The translations under genes and the position numbers were made by a program. This document shows, piece by piece, positions 26,541 through 35,539 of a stretch of DNA of 64,000 nt (position 1 is its first letter; every line of letters begins with the position of its first letter). The notes under the pieces were generated by a model that worked only from the letters and a program-made list of their open reading frames with translations, was not told where the DNA came from and did not search any database. Source of the stretch: Chitinophagaceae bacterium (GTDB lineage: Bacteria > Bacteroidota > Bacteroidia > Chitinophagales > Chitinophagaceae); the NCBI GenBank assembly GCA_019638475.1, contig JAHBTR010000001.1, positions 434,001-498,000 on the forward strand. Direction: 5' to 3'.

Positions 26541-27261
26541 AATAAAACGCAGAAAATTTATAACAGATACTACTAAGGCAGGTATTGCTTTAGCGTTTGT
26601 ACCTTCTTTTTTAAAAGCACAACAAGCCAATACGCTAATTAAAGAAATTGATTTTACGCAACAACCATTAGCTTATGGCTATAAAGATTTAGAGCCTTAT
26701 ATAGATGCTGCTACTATGGAAATTCATTATACAAAACATGCAGCAGGATATGCTAAAAACCTGAATGATGCTGTAAAAGAAGAGTACAGAAATGCTAATG
26801 CTCCATTTATAGAAAGTATTCTTAATGAAATTTCAAGATACTCTGCTAAAATGAGAAACAATGCAGGTGGGCATTATAATCATGAATTGTTTTGGCAACT
26901 GCTTACACCAACGTCTACAGGAAAGCCAACAGGAAAATTAGCAGAAGCTATTAACAGCACTTTTGGTTCTGTAGAAAATTGTAAAAAATTATTTTCAGAT
27001 GCTGCATTAAAACGTTTTGGAAGTGGTTGGGCATGGTTAATAAACACCAAAGATGGATTAAAAATTACATCAACACCCAATCAAGATAATCCATTAATGG
27101 ATATAGCAGAAACCAAAGGCTATCCTATATTGGGCTTAGATGTTTGGGAACATGCTTATTACCTAAAATATCAAAACAAACGAGGAGAATATATTAATAA
27201 CTGGTGGAATATTGTAAATTGGAATGTTGTTGAAAAAAGGTTTGATATGGGGTTAAAATAA
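26527..27261 (+). CDS. Superoxide dismutase (Fe/Mn) with probable Tat signal
   Basis: A 244-residue Fe/Mn-type superoxide dismutase. The metal ligands can be assigned: His in EIHYTKHAAGYAKNL, His in GGHYNHELFWQLL, and Asp and His in LDVWEHAYYLKYQN. Unlike cytoplasmic forms it has a 30-residue N-terminal extension with a twin-arginine motif (KRRKFITDTTKAGIALAF) and a likely cleavage after AQQ, so it is probably exported folded with its metal. tatA lies in the same window. The gene overlaps the LptF/G-type gene by 14 bp, so translation may be coupled. Confidence 0.92.
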   Translation: MKNNKIKRRKFITDTTKAGIALAFVPSFLKAQQANTLIKEIDFTQQPLAYGYKDLEPYIDAATMEIHYTKHAAGYAKNLNDAVKEEYRNANAPFIESILNEISRYSAKMRNNAGGHYNHELFWQLLTPTSTGKPTGKLAEAINSTFGSVENCKKLFSDAALKRFGSGWAWLINTKDGLKITSTPNQDNPLMDIAETKGYPILGLDVWEHAYYLKYQNKRGEYINNWWNIVNWNVVEKRFDMGLK

Positions 27262-27306
27262 TTTTTTATAGTGAATATTTCTTAATGCTTTTTCAATATT
27301 TATTAT

Positions 27307-28299
27307 GTGCAACAAGCAAAACAAAATTTTAAAATACAATTTTTTATAACTATTTTAAGCATAATTCTTTTTACTGCTAAAATAGTGGCTTATTATTTTA
27401 CCCATTCATTAGCCATACTTACAGATGCCTTAGAAAGTATTGTAAATGTTGTAGCAGGTTTTATAGGATTATTTTCTTTGTATATAGCAGCCAAGCCTAA
27501 AGATATTGACCATCCTTATGGTCATGGTAAAGCAGAATTTGTATCTGCTGCTATTGAAGGAACTTTAATCTTAACTGCAGGCTTTATTATTATTTATCAA
27601 ACAATAAAAACATTTTTTACTACTACAGAATTGTATCGTTTAGATAAAGGTTTATGGTTAATAGCAGCTACTGCTGTTATCAACTTTGTGGCAGGTAGTA
27701 CTTGTATAAAATTTGGCAAAAAAAATAACTCTTTAGCATTACAGGCTTCTGGCAAACATTTACAAACAGACACTTACTCTACACTTGTTGTAATCATTGG
27801 TTTGGTGTTAATATTATTTACCAAATTATTTTGGTTAGATAAATTATTGGCTTTGGCTATAAGCATGGTTATTTTATATAATGGTTATAAAATTATAAGG
27901 GCTTCATTAGCAGGCATAATGGATGAAGCAGATATGAAATTATTAAGAGAAATTATTCAGAAACTGAATGAAAGCAGAGAAGAAAATTGGATAGATTTAC
28001 ACAACCTTCGTGTAATAAAATATGGCAGCTTAATTCATATAGATTGTCATTTAACCATACCTTGGTATTTTAATGTAAGAGAAGCCCATAAAGAAATAGA
28101 TACATTAACCAAACTTATTAAAGAAAAATTTGGCGATGCTGTTGAGCTTTTTGTGCATACAGATGCGTGCCTTGACACAAGTTGTAGCATTTGCATAAAA
28201 CCAAACTGCGACAAAAGAAAACATCTATTCCAAAAAAAAGTGGGATGGACGCTTGAAAATGTTTTATTAAACAAAAGGCACGATAATGCTACTACTTAA
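27307..28299 (+). CDS. Cation diffusion facilitator family transporter
   Basis: A 330-residue CDF efflux protein. Six membrane segments occupy about residues 10-200 with the typical SLAILTDALESIVNVVAG and HPYGHGKAEFVSAAIEG. The cytoplasmic domain contains LHNLRVIKYGSLIHIDCHL. A Cys-rich tail (CLDTSCSICIKPNCDKRKH) is an addition that could bind metal. The substrate is probably zinc, iron or another divalent ion. The start is GTG at 27307, 45 bp after the dismutase gene. It overlaps the convergent lipoprotein gene by 8 bp. Confidence 0.92.
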   Translation: MQQAKQNFKIQFFITILSIILFTAKIVAYYFTHSLAILTDALESIVNVVAGFIGLFSLYIAAKPKDIDHPYGHGKAEFVSAAIEGTLILTAGFIIIYQTIKTFFTTTELYRLDKGLWLIAATAVINFVAGSTCIKFGKKNNSLALQASGKHLQTDTYSTLVVIIGLVLILFTKLFWLDKLLALAISMVILYNGYKIIRASLAGIMDEADMKLLREIIQKLNESREENWIDLHNLRVIKYGSLIHIDCHLTIPWYFNVREAHKEIDTLTKLIKEKFGDAVELFVHTDACLDTSCSICIKPNCDKRKHLFQKKVGWTLENVLLNKRHDNATT

Positions 28300-28975
28300 T
28301 ATCGTAAGAATCTAATTCATAATTATCGTTTTGGCTTATACCAATAGTTGAATTACTGATGTTAGAAGCCATTTGAATAAGTCCAATATTTTTTGCAAAA
28401 GTAAAATTAGCAGTTCCTATATTTAAAGGAAAAGGAATACCAACAGGAGTTGCTGTTATAGAAGTAATATCTACTTTAATTACATCATTATAAGTAACAC
28501 CATTTACAGCCAAACTGCCACCTTTTTGAGTTATTTTATATGATATATCAATAGTAGCAGAAGTGATACCACCAGGAAGCCCTGATAATCCTGTCAAAGT
28601 TTGAGAAGAAGTCCAAGTGCCATTTACATCTTTATCTGCTTGCAAAATATTTAATTCTAAATCATTACCCATTATGTTTACAGTAGTCCAGTAATTATTA
28701 GTTTCTTGTGCAAAATTTCTATTACTATAAGGAGGATTAGGGCTTGCAGTAGCTACTTTATATGTTCTACCATTTACAGTAGCAGCCAAACTGCCCATAG
28801 TATAAGTAACATCTGGCGAAGCTACACCCCCTTCAGTTACTTTATAAACCCATTTGGTGCCATCATTGCTTGGTAAATAGGTATCTGGAGTAGTATTACC
28901 ACCACCACCACCATTTTTTTTACAGCCACTTAAAAAGAAAGTTGTTGCTGCTAATAGAAAGAATATTTTTTTCAT
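28292..28975 (-). CDS. Hypothetical lipoprotein
   Basis: A 227-residue protein with a lipoprotein signal (LLAATTFFLSGC, then KKNGGGGGN). The mature part is rich in Thr, Asn, Gly and short beta strands (GTKWVYKVTEGG; NGRTYKVATASPNPPYSN). It is probably surface- or periplasm-exposed. I recognise no named domain. It is convergent with the CDF gene and overlaps its 3' end by 8 bp. Confidence 0.7.
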   Translation of the reverse strand: MKKIFFLLAATTFFLSGCKKNGGGGGNTTPDTYLPSNDGTKWVYKVTEGGVASPDVTYTMGSLAATVNGRTYKVATASPNPPYSNRNFAQETNNYWTTVNIMGNDLELNILQADKDVNGTWTSSQTLTGLSGLPGGITSATIDISYKITQKGGSLAVNGVTYNDVIKVDITSITATPVGIPFPLNIGTANFTFAKNIGLIQMASNISNSTIGISQNDNYELDSYDIK

Positions 28976-29264
28976 GTGTGTATGTTTTGAACAAAAGTAA
29001 CAATGTTTTTAATACAATAATTAAAACTTTAGGCTAAAAAACATCAATATATAAAAAACATACTATAGGCTTTTTTAATGCACTTTCATCTTGTTTATAA
29101 AACAGCTTATTTGGCTCTATTTCAAAAACCATTTTTTTATAAAAGAAAAAAATAGTTACATTTAATATAAATTAGCAAAGGCTTAAAGTAAAAAATAACC
29201 TTGTACTGATAACAAAATTTTCTTTTTATTTGTAAAAGCCTTAGCAGAAAAAGAAATATTAACT

Positions 29265-30023
29265 ATGAACTATACACTAAAACAAGAAGATAAATTCAAA
29301 TACTTAGAAGAAGGAGAAGGAGAGCCTTTGGTATTGCTTCATGGCTTATTTGGAGCACTTAGTAATTTTGCAGATTTGGTAGAACACTTTAAACAAACAC
29401 ATAAAGTAATTGTACCAATATTGCCACTATTTGATTTAGATATTTTTCATACATCTGTAGGTGGGTTACAAAAATTTGTACACAAGTTTATAGAGGCAAG
29501 AGGTTATAATAATATTCATTTATTAGGCAATTCTTTAGGGGGTCATGTTGCTTTGGTACACATATTAAAACATCCAGAAAAAATAAAAACATTAACACTT
29601 ACTGGCAGCAGCGGTTTGTTTGAAAATGGTATGGGAGACAGTTATCCTAAACGTGGCGATAAAGAATATATTCGCAAAAAAACAGAACTTACTTTTTATG
29701 ACCCTGCTATGGCTACAGAAGAATTGGTCAATGAAGTTTTTGAAATAACCAGTAATAGACTTAAAGTAATTAAAATAATAGCCTTAGCTAAAAGTGCTAT
29801 TAGAAATAATTTGGGTGAAGAACTTAATCAAATAAAACAACCTACTTTATTAGTATGGGGCAGTAATGATACTATTACACCACCATTTGTAGGGCAAGAA
29901 TTTAATAAACTAATTCCTAATAGTGAATTACATTTTATAGATAAATGTGGTCATGCACCAATGATGGAAGTGCCTAATGAGTTTAATAAAGTTTTAGGAG
30001 CATTTTTACAAAAAAATAAATAA
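29265..30023 (+). CDS. Alpha/beta hydrolase
   Basis: A 252-residue alpha/beta-hydrolase. The oxyanion region is VLLHGLFGALSNF, the nucleophile elbow is LLGNSLGGHVALV (Ser), the acid is in LVWGSNDTITPP and the His is in DKCGHAPMMEVPNEF. The overall style is that of esterases and C-C hydrolases such as the MhpC group, but the substrate is not known. It is followed 43 bp later by a CBS-domain gene and may share its transcript. Confidence 0.88.
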   Translation: MNYTLKQEDKFKYLEEGEGEPLVLLHGLFGALSNFADLVEHFKQTHKVIVPILPLFDLDIFHTSVGGLQKFVHKFIEARGYNNIHLLGNSLGGHVALVHILKHPEKIKTLTLTGSSGLFENGMGDSYPKRGDKEYIRKKTELTFYDPAMATEELVNEVFEITSNRLKVIKIIALAKSAIRNNLGEELNQIKQPTLLVWGSNDTITPPFVGQEFNKLIPNSELHFIDKCGHAPMMEVPNEFNKVLGAFLQKNK

Positions 30024-30066
30024 GTGCTGCAACAGTTTTGGTATAACTTTTGTCTTAAATTTTTAC

Positions 30067-30726
30067 ATGTTAGCAAAGCAATTAATACAATCAAATTATC
30101 CATCAGTACATCTTACAGATAAAGTTTCTTTTGCATTAAGGGTAATGGAAGATTACGACCTTCAACACATTCCTGTAATTAATGATGATAAATATATAGG
30201 CATTGTAAGTAAAGATGATTTATTAGATGTAGAAGAAGCTGCACCAGTAGCTTCTTTACAAAATCAGTTTGCTATTATTGCTATAAAAAGTGAGGAGCAT
30301 TTTATTACTGCTTTAAAAGCTGCTGCACAACATAGAGTATCTATTGTAGCTGTGGTAAATGAACAATTAGAACTACAAGGCGTTATTACTTTACAAGAAT
30401 TGGTTTATGCAACATCTAATTTTTTAAGTTGTAATGAACCAGGAGGCATAATTGTTTTAGAAACAGAAAAGCGTCATTTTTCATTTGGAGAAATAAGCAG
30501 ATTAGTAGAAACCAACGATGCTTATATAACACAATTAAATACATATATAGAGGCAGAAACAGGATTAATTATAGTTACCATAAAAGTAAATACTTCTGAA
30601 ATAAGTGATATTATAGCTACGCTACAACGATTTGATTATGCTATTCGTTATTATTTTGGTGAAGAGCAATATGCCAATGAATTAAAAGACAACTTTAATC
30701 AGTTAATGTTTTATTTAAACATGTAA
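30067..30726 (+). CDS. CBS-domain protein
   Basis: A 219-residue soluble protein. Residues 1-120 hold two CBS motifs (YDLQHIPVINDDKYIGIVSK and HRVSIVAVVNEQLELQGVIT), which usually bind adenosine nucleotides. The C-terminal part (IIVLETEKRHFSFGEISRLV onward) looks like an ACT-type regulatory domain. This pairing is common in Bacteroidota and suggests a nucleotide- or amino-acid-responsive regulator, but no target is evident. Confidence 0.8.
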   Translation: MLAKQLIQSNYPSVHLTDKVSFALRVMEDYDLQHIPVINDDKYIGIVSKDDLLDVEEAAPVASLQNQFAIIAIKSEEHFITALKAAAQHRVSIVAVVNEQLELQGVITLQELVYATSNFLSCNEPGGIIVLETEKRHFSFGEISRLVETNDAYITQLNTYIEAETGLIIVTIKVNTSEISDIIATLQRFDYAIRYYFGEEQYANELKDNFNQLMFYLNM

Positions 30727-30823
30727 TTATACTAATGCAAAAAGTTTCAAATAATCTATTGTTGTCAAACTTTTCATTACCCCACAATCAAGTATTTTTG
30801 TTTTTCTTTTTTAAACAACAATT

Positions 30824-32431
30824 ATGCAAACAGATTTTTTAGTAATTGGTAGTGGTATTGCAGGCTTAACGTATGCACTAAAAGTAGCCAATCATTTTCC
30901 TGATAAAAAAATTACTGTTATTACAAAAACAAATACTGCCGAAGAAACCAATACCAAATATGCTCAAGGTGGTGTAGCAGGTGTTTGGGACGAGGCTAAA
31001 GATAGTTTTGAAAAACACATAGAAGATACTTTGATAGCTGGCGATGGTTTATGTAATAAAAACATTGTAGAAATTGTGGTAAAAGAAGGACCAGAAAGAA
31101 TAAAAGAAATAATACAATATGGTACAAGGTTTGACAAAGATGAAGATGGGCATTATGCTTTAGGCAGAGAAGGAGGACATAGTGAATACAGAATTTTGCA
31201 CCATAAAGACATAACAGGCAATGAAATTGAAAGAGCATTATTACAAACAGTAAGCCAAACAAAAAATATAGAAATCATTAACCATTGTTTTGTTATTGAT
31301 ATTATTACCCAACATCACTTAGGATATTTGGTTACAAAATCTACATTAGATATTACTTGCTATGGTGTATATGTATTAAACTTAAACACTAATGAAATAG
31401 AAAAAATTATTAGTCAACATACTTTATTGGCTACAGGAGGTTGTGGTCAGACTTATAGAACAACTACCAATCCAAAAATTGCTACAGGCGATGGAATAGC
31501 TATGGTATATCGTGCCAAAGGAAGAATAGAAAATATGGAGTTTATTCAATTTCATCCTACTGCATTGTATGAAATAGGTGTATCTCCTTCTTTTTTAATT
31601 ACAGAAGCAGTGCGTGGCGATGGTGGTATTTTAAGAAATAAACATGGTGAAGCTTTTATGGAAAAATATGATAGCCGTAAAGACCTTGCACCAAGAGACA
31701 TTGTAGCAAGAGCTATAGATAGTGAAATGAAACGTACTGGTACAGAGCATGTATATTTAGATTGCAGACATATTGATAAAGAAAAATTTGTTCATCATTT
31801 TCCTACTATTTATGAAAAATGTTTAAGCATAGGTATAGATGTTACACAACATTTAATTCCTGTGGCTCCTGCTGCACATTATAGTTGTGGAGGCATAAAG
31901 ACAGATGAAAATGCTTGTACTTCTATTCAAAATTTATATGCTTGTGGTGAGTGTGCAAGTACAGGTTTGCATGGAGCAAATAGATTAGCCAGCAATAGTT
32001 TGTTAGAAGCTATGGTATTTGCTCATAGGGCATTTTTGCATGTAAGCAATCATTATAATTCTTCACAAAAAAATATGGCTATTACTGCTTTTCCAGATTG
32101 GAATACTTTGGGCACAACAGAACCCAAAGAAATGATCTTAATTACACAAAGTTTTAAAGAACTTCAACAAATAATGAGTGATTATGTAGGTATTGTAAGA
32201 ACCAATGTTCGTTTGGCAAGAGCAATGAAGCGTTTGGATTTATTGTTTGAAGAAACAGAACAACTATATCGTTCTACCAAAGTTTCTCCTCAGCTTTGTG
32301 AGTTAAGAAATTTAATTACTACAGGTTATCTTATTGTAAAAGCAGCAGAGTTTAGAAAAGAAAGTAGAGGCTTACATTATAATACAGACTATCCAAATAA
32401 AAGTAAGTTATTGCAGAATATTGTTTTATAA
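30824..32431 (+). CDS. nadB: L-aspartate oxidase
   Basis: A 535-residue FAD enzyme that oxidises L-aspartate to iminoaspartate, the first step of de novo NAD synthesis. The FAD motif is DFLVIGSGIAGLTYALKVA. Substrate and family signatures are NTKYAQGGVAGVWDEAKDSF, GREGGHSEYRILHHKD and HYSCGGIKTDENACTSIQNL. The C-terminal helical domain distinguishes it, with the aspartate-oxidase gene context, from succinate dehydrogenase flavoprotein. nadA and nadC are not in the window. Confidence 0.95.
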   Translation: MQTDFLVIGSGIAGLTYALKVANHFPDKKITVITKTNTAEETNTKYAQGGVAGVWDEAKDSFEKHIEDTLIAGDGLCNKNIVEIVVKEGPERIKEIIQYGTRFDKDEDGHYALGREGGHSEYRILHHKDITGNEIERALLQTVSQTKNIEIINHCFVIDIITQHHLGYLVTKSTLDITCYGVYVLNLNTNEIEKIISQHTLLATGGCGQTYRTTTNPKIATGDGIAMVYRAKGRIENMEFIQFHPTALYEIGVSPSFLITEAVRGDGGILRNKHGEAFMEKYDSRKDLAPRDIVARAIDSEMKRTGTEHVYLDCRHIDKEKFVHHFPTIYEKCLSIGIDVTQHLIPVAPAAHYSCGGIKTDENACTSIQNLYACGECASTGLHGANRLASNSLLEAMVFAHRAFLHVSNHYNSSQKNMAITAFPDWNTLGTTEPKEMILITQSFKELQQIMSDYVGIVRTNVRLARAMKRLDLLFEETEQLYRSTKVSPQLCELRNLITTGYLIVKAAEFRKESRGLHYNTDYPNKSKLLQNIVL

Positions 32432-32608
32432 AGAAACTAAAAATCTTTGTATGTTGTAGTAATAGTTAAAGCACTTTTGCCCCTATATTAAAGCAAATAT
32501 TATGCGTTTATTTTTTTTCTTACCACAAAATGTGCAAATAAAAATTAGGATAATATATGTATAGATTATTACATTTGATATAATTTTTTAATCTAAAAAT
32601 TTTCACTT

Positions 32609-33010
32609 ATGGGCATGTTAAAAGAATTTAAAGAGTTTGCCATGAAAGGCAACCTGATTGATTTGGCAGTTGGTTTTGTTATGGGTGCTGCTTTTACAAA
32701 ACTTACCAGTGCATTTATAGATGGTATGGTAATGCCATTGGTTGGTATGATACAAGGCAAAGACCTTTCTGACTGGAAGTTTGTATTAAAAGAAGCATCT
32801 ACAGAAAATGGTACAGCCGAAGTAGCCATTAAGTATGGCACTTTTCTTTCTGTAACGATAGAATTTATTATTGTAGCATTTGTAATGTTTATGGTAATAA
32901 AAGCTATTAACAGATTAAAGAAAAAAGAAGAAGCTGCACCTGCTGCACCAGCAGAACCTTCTTCTACAGATAAATTATTAATGGAAATAAGGGATTCTTT
33001 AAAAAAGTAA
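32609..33010 (+). CDS. mscL: Large-conductance mechanosensitive channel
   Basis: A 133-residue inner-membrane channel that opens under hypo-osmotic stress. The N-terminal MLKEFKEFAMKGNLIDLAVG and the first membrane segment with VGFVMGAAFTKLTSAFIDGM are diagnostic. The second segment is IEFIIVAFVMFMVIKAI, followed by a charged C-terminal helix. A bidirectional terminator separates it from the convergent response regulator gene. Confidence 0.97.
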   Translation: MGMLKEFKEFAMKGNLIDLAVGFVMGAAFTKLTSAFIDGMVMPLVGMIQGKDLSDWKFVLKEASTENGTAEVAIKYGTFLSVTIEFIIVAFVMFMVIKAINRLKKKEEAAPAAPAEPSSTDKLLMEIRDSLKK

Positions 33011-33031
33011 TACACCATATTTCACATTACT

Positions 33032-33067
33032 AAAATAGGTTGTCTGATATGTCAGACAACCTATTTT
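33032..33067. terminator. Bidirectional terminator between mscL and the response regulator
   Basis: A perfect 16-bp stem (AAAATAGGTTGTCTGA at 33032-33047, complement at 33052-33067) with a 4-nt loop. It is flanked by A and T tracts that serve both convergent genes. Confidence 0.85.
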
Positions 33068-33086
33068 ATTTTCTCTTAAATTTTTT

Positions 33087-33782
33087 TTAAGGAGCTACTA
33101 ATCTAAATCCATTTCCATGAATATTGACAATTTCTATATGCTCATCTTCTTTTAAATATTTACGAAGTTTGGCAATATACACATCCATACTTCTACCATT
33201 AAAATAAGTATCGCTACCCCAAATTTTCTTTAAAGCACGTTCTCTTGGTAGCAAATCATTTTTATGTTCTGAAAGCATTTTCAATAAATCATTTTCTTTA
33301 GGAGATAAAGTTTGGGTTTTACCATTGTGTATTAACTCTCTCAACTTTGGATTAAAATGATAAGAGCCTAAATCAAACTCAATATTTTCACTAATTTTTA
33401 TTTCTTCTTCGTTGCGTTTCAATATTGCTTTAATTTTCATTAGCAATACTTCACTGTCAAAAGGTTTGGTTATGTAATCATCTGCCCCCAATTTATATCC
33501 TTGAATAATATCTTCTTTCATGGTTTTAGCACTTAAAAAGAATAAAGGAATGTCTGGGTCTATATCTCTTATTTCTTCTGCTGCTGTAAATCCATCCATA
33601 TTAGGCATCATTACATCTAACAAACAAATGTCAAATTTTTCTCTTTGAAATGCAGCTAAACCAAGCCTTCCATCTCTTTCTAAAACTACTTCATAGTCGT
33701 TTAGTTCTAAATAATTTTTCAATACCATACCAAGATTGGTGTCATCTTCGCAAAGTAGAATTCTGTATTTTCTTTCTTCCAT
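33087..33782 (-). CDS. OmpR-family response regulator
   Basis: A 231-residue two-component regulator. The receiver domain has acidic residues in LCEDDTNLG, the phospho-acceptor Asp in CLLDVMMPNMDGF, and Lys in DDYITKPFDS. The C-terminal winged helix (KTQTLSPKENDLLKMLSEHK; GRSMDVYIAKLRKYLKED) binds DNA. It resembles RprY of Bacteroides. No kinase gene is adjacent; the sensor kinase at 45436 has no regulator of its own and is one candidate partner. Confidence 0.93.
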   Translation of the reverse strand: MEERKYRILLCEDDTNLGMVLKNYLELNDYEVVLERDGRLGLAAFQREKFDICLLDVMMPNMDGFTAAEEIRDIDPDIPLFFLSAKTMKEDIIQGYKLGADDYITKPFDSEVLLMKIKAILKRNEEEIKISENIEFDLGSYHFNPKLRELIHNGKTQTLSPKENDLLKMLSEHKNDLLPRERALKKIWGSDTYFNGRSMDVYIAKLRKYLKEDEHIEIVNIHGNGFRLVAP

Positions 33783-33931
33783 AATGTTAATGATTTGTAT
33801 TAAAGATATAAATGAAATGTAAAAATCATACCTAAGTGTCTAAACTTTTTGTTAAAGAAAGTTTATTTGCTATAAAAGTAATAATAATCTGTAAACATAG
33901 GGGTTTTTTCTGATAATAAGTCTGTTGTATA

Positions 33932-34198
33932 TTATCTCCAATTTTCATTAGTCAGTTCTATTATTAATGTTGCAAGTAAAATATGGGTTAATAGGACTAT
34001 TAATAGTGATAACCTTAATTGTCTAGATGAGTTTGCTTTGTCAACAATAAAGCCATACATAGGATATTGCAAAATTGCAATTATAATAAATGGCAGACTA
34101 ATTTTGTCTTGTAAAAGAACTCCGAGCATACCAAAAGGAAACAGTCCCATTGCAGGAATGTAAGTTCCATGCCCTGCTCCCATTGCAAAAATTGCCAC
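33932..34198 (-). CDS. Small membrane protein, start uncertain
   Basis: The frame from GTG at 34196-34198 gives 88 residues with two or three membrane segments (LPFIIIAILQYPMYGFIV; LSLLIVLLTHILLATLII). The same frame is open further upstream to about 34297, encoding a plausible hydrophobic start (KWTVRLCLLTPLLLIV), but this part has no ATG, GTG or TTG. The gene may have lost its start by a small indel or begin at a rare codon. No family is recognised. Confidence 0.5.
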   Translation of the reverse strand: MAIFAMGAGHGTYIPAMGLFPFGMLGVLLQDKISLPFIIIAILQYPMYGFIVDKANSSRQLRLSLLIVLLTHILLATLIIELTNENWR

Positions 34199-34380
34199 AA
34201 TTAATAATAAGGGTGTCAGTAAACAAAGCCTGACTGTCCATTTATATTGCTTTGCGATTAATGAATTTGTTTGAGTAATTTGTTTCTCTTCCTACTTGTA
34301 GGTAACATTTTTTTTGTTACTAATTCAATCAAAAGTTAGTAGTAATGAAAAAATATTAAAGGCATCTAAATAATATGCCA

Positions 34381-35415
34381 TTAATTTTCTGCAATTTCCC
34401 AAACTTCATTTCCTCTTAATAATTTGTCTAAATTGCCTTTTCCTTTGGTGTTAATAATTTCTTCTATTTGTGCAGTCATTAAATCTTCATAACAAGGTCT
34501 TTGTGTTTCATACAATACGCCAAATGGTCTTGGTAAATGTTCTTCAATAGTTGGGTCATCAAACATTCGGGTAAGTATTTGTGCTTTGTATAAATCTGTT
34601 TCATCGTGTATCCATAAATCATCAGCACTTGCACCTTGTTCTAAATGTACCATTACTGGTTTATAGCCATCTAACTTAATGCCTTTATTTTGCGTAGCAC
34701 CAAATATCATTGGTTTACCATGTTCTACAAATAAAACATTATCGGCTTTGGTTGTTTTTTCTGTAAATATTTCAAAAGCACCATCATTAAAAATATTGCA
34801 GTTCTGATAAATTTCTACAAAAGAACTTCCTTTGTGTTGATGACTTCTTGAAAGCGTTGTTTGCAAATGTTTTGGGTCTCTATCCATACTTCTTGCTACA
34901 AAAGAAGCATCTGCACCTAAAGCTAAAGCAGAAGGATTAAATGGATGGTCTATACTACCTACAGGAGTACTTTTGGTAATCTTTTTTTGTTCAGATGTTG
35001 GCGAATATTGCCCTTTGGTTAAACCATAAATTTGGTTGTTGAATAAGAGTAAGTTTACATCAAAGTTTCTTCTTAGCAAATGAATTAAGTGATTGCCGCC
35101 AATGCTTAAACTATCTCCATCGCCACTAATTATCCAAACACTCAATTCTGGTCTTGCTGCTTTTAAACCACTTGCTATAGCTGCTGCTCTTCCATGTATA
35201 GAGTGCATACCATAAGTATTTACATAGTAAGGAAACCTTGAAGAGCAACCAATACCACTAATAAAAACTATATTTTCTCTTGGAACACCAATATTGGGCA
35301 ATGTTTTTTGCACTTGTGCTAAAATGGAATAATCTCCACAGCCAGGGCACCATCTTACTTCTTGGTCTGTAGCAAAATCTTTGGCTGTAAGAGTAGAAGT
35401 TGTTTCTGTACTCAT
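34381..35415 (-). CDS. korB: 2-oxoacid:ferredoxin oxidoreductase, beta subunit
   Basis: A 344-residue thiamine-diphosphate subunit of a 2-oxoacid (probably 2-oxoglutarate) ferredoxin oxidoreductase. CPGCGDYSI at residues 23-31 and the GDGD...NN thiamine-binding motif (WIISGDGDSLSIGGN; LLLFNNQIYGLTKGQY) are present. The partner alpha subunit, normally adjacent, is not on either side: asnS lies upstream at 124 bp and the small membrane gene downstream. The enzyme links the TCA cycle to reduced ferredoxin. Confidence 0.93.
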   Translation of the reverse strand: MSTETTSTLTAKDFATDQEVRWCPGCGDYSILAQVQKTLPNIGVPRENIVFISGIGCSSRFPYYVNTYGMHSIHGRAAAIASGLKAARPELSVWIISGDGDSLSIGGNHLIHLLRRNFDVNLLLFNNQIYGLTKGQYSPTSEQKKITKSTPVGSIDHPFNPSALALGADASFVARSMDRDPKHLQTTLSRSHQHKGSSFVEIYQNCNIFNDGAFEIFTEKTTKADNVLFVEHGKPMIFGATQNKGIKLDGYKPVMVHLEQGASADDLWIHDETDLYKAQILTRMFDDPTIEEHLPRPFGVLYETQRPCYEDLMTAQIEEIINTKGKGNLDKLLRGNEVWEIAEN

Positions 35416-35539
35416 ACTTCAATAGTTTAGAATAAGTATATAATTTATACTTAATAACGTAAAGGTAAGTAAAAACAAATAGTGATTATGGTTATAACCA
35501 CTTAAAAGAGAAATATATTTTTTCTACAAAAATGAATGG

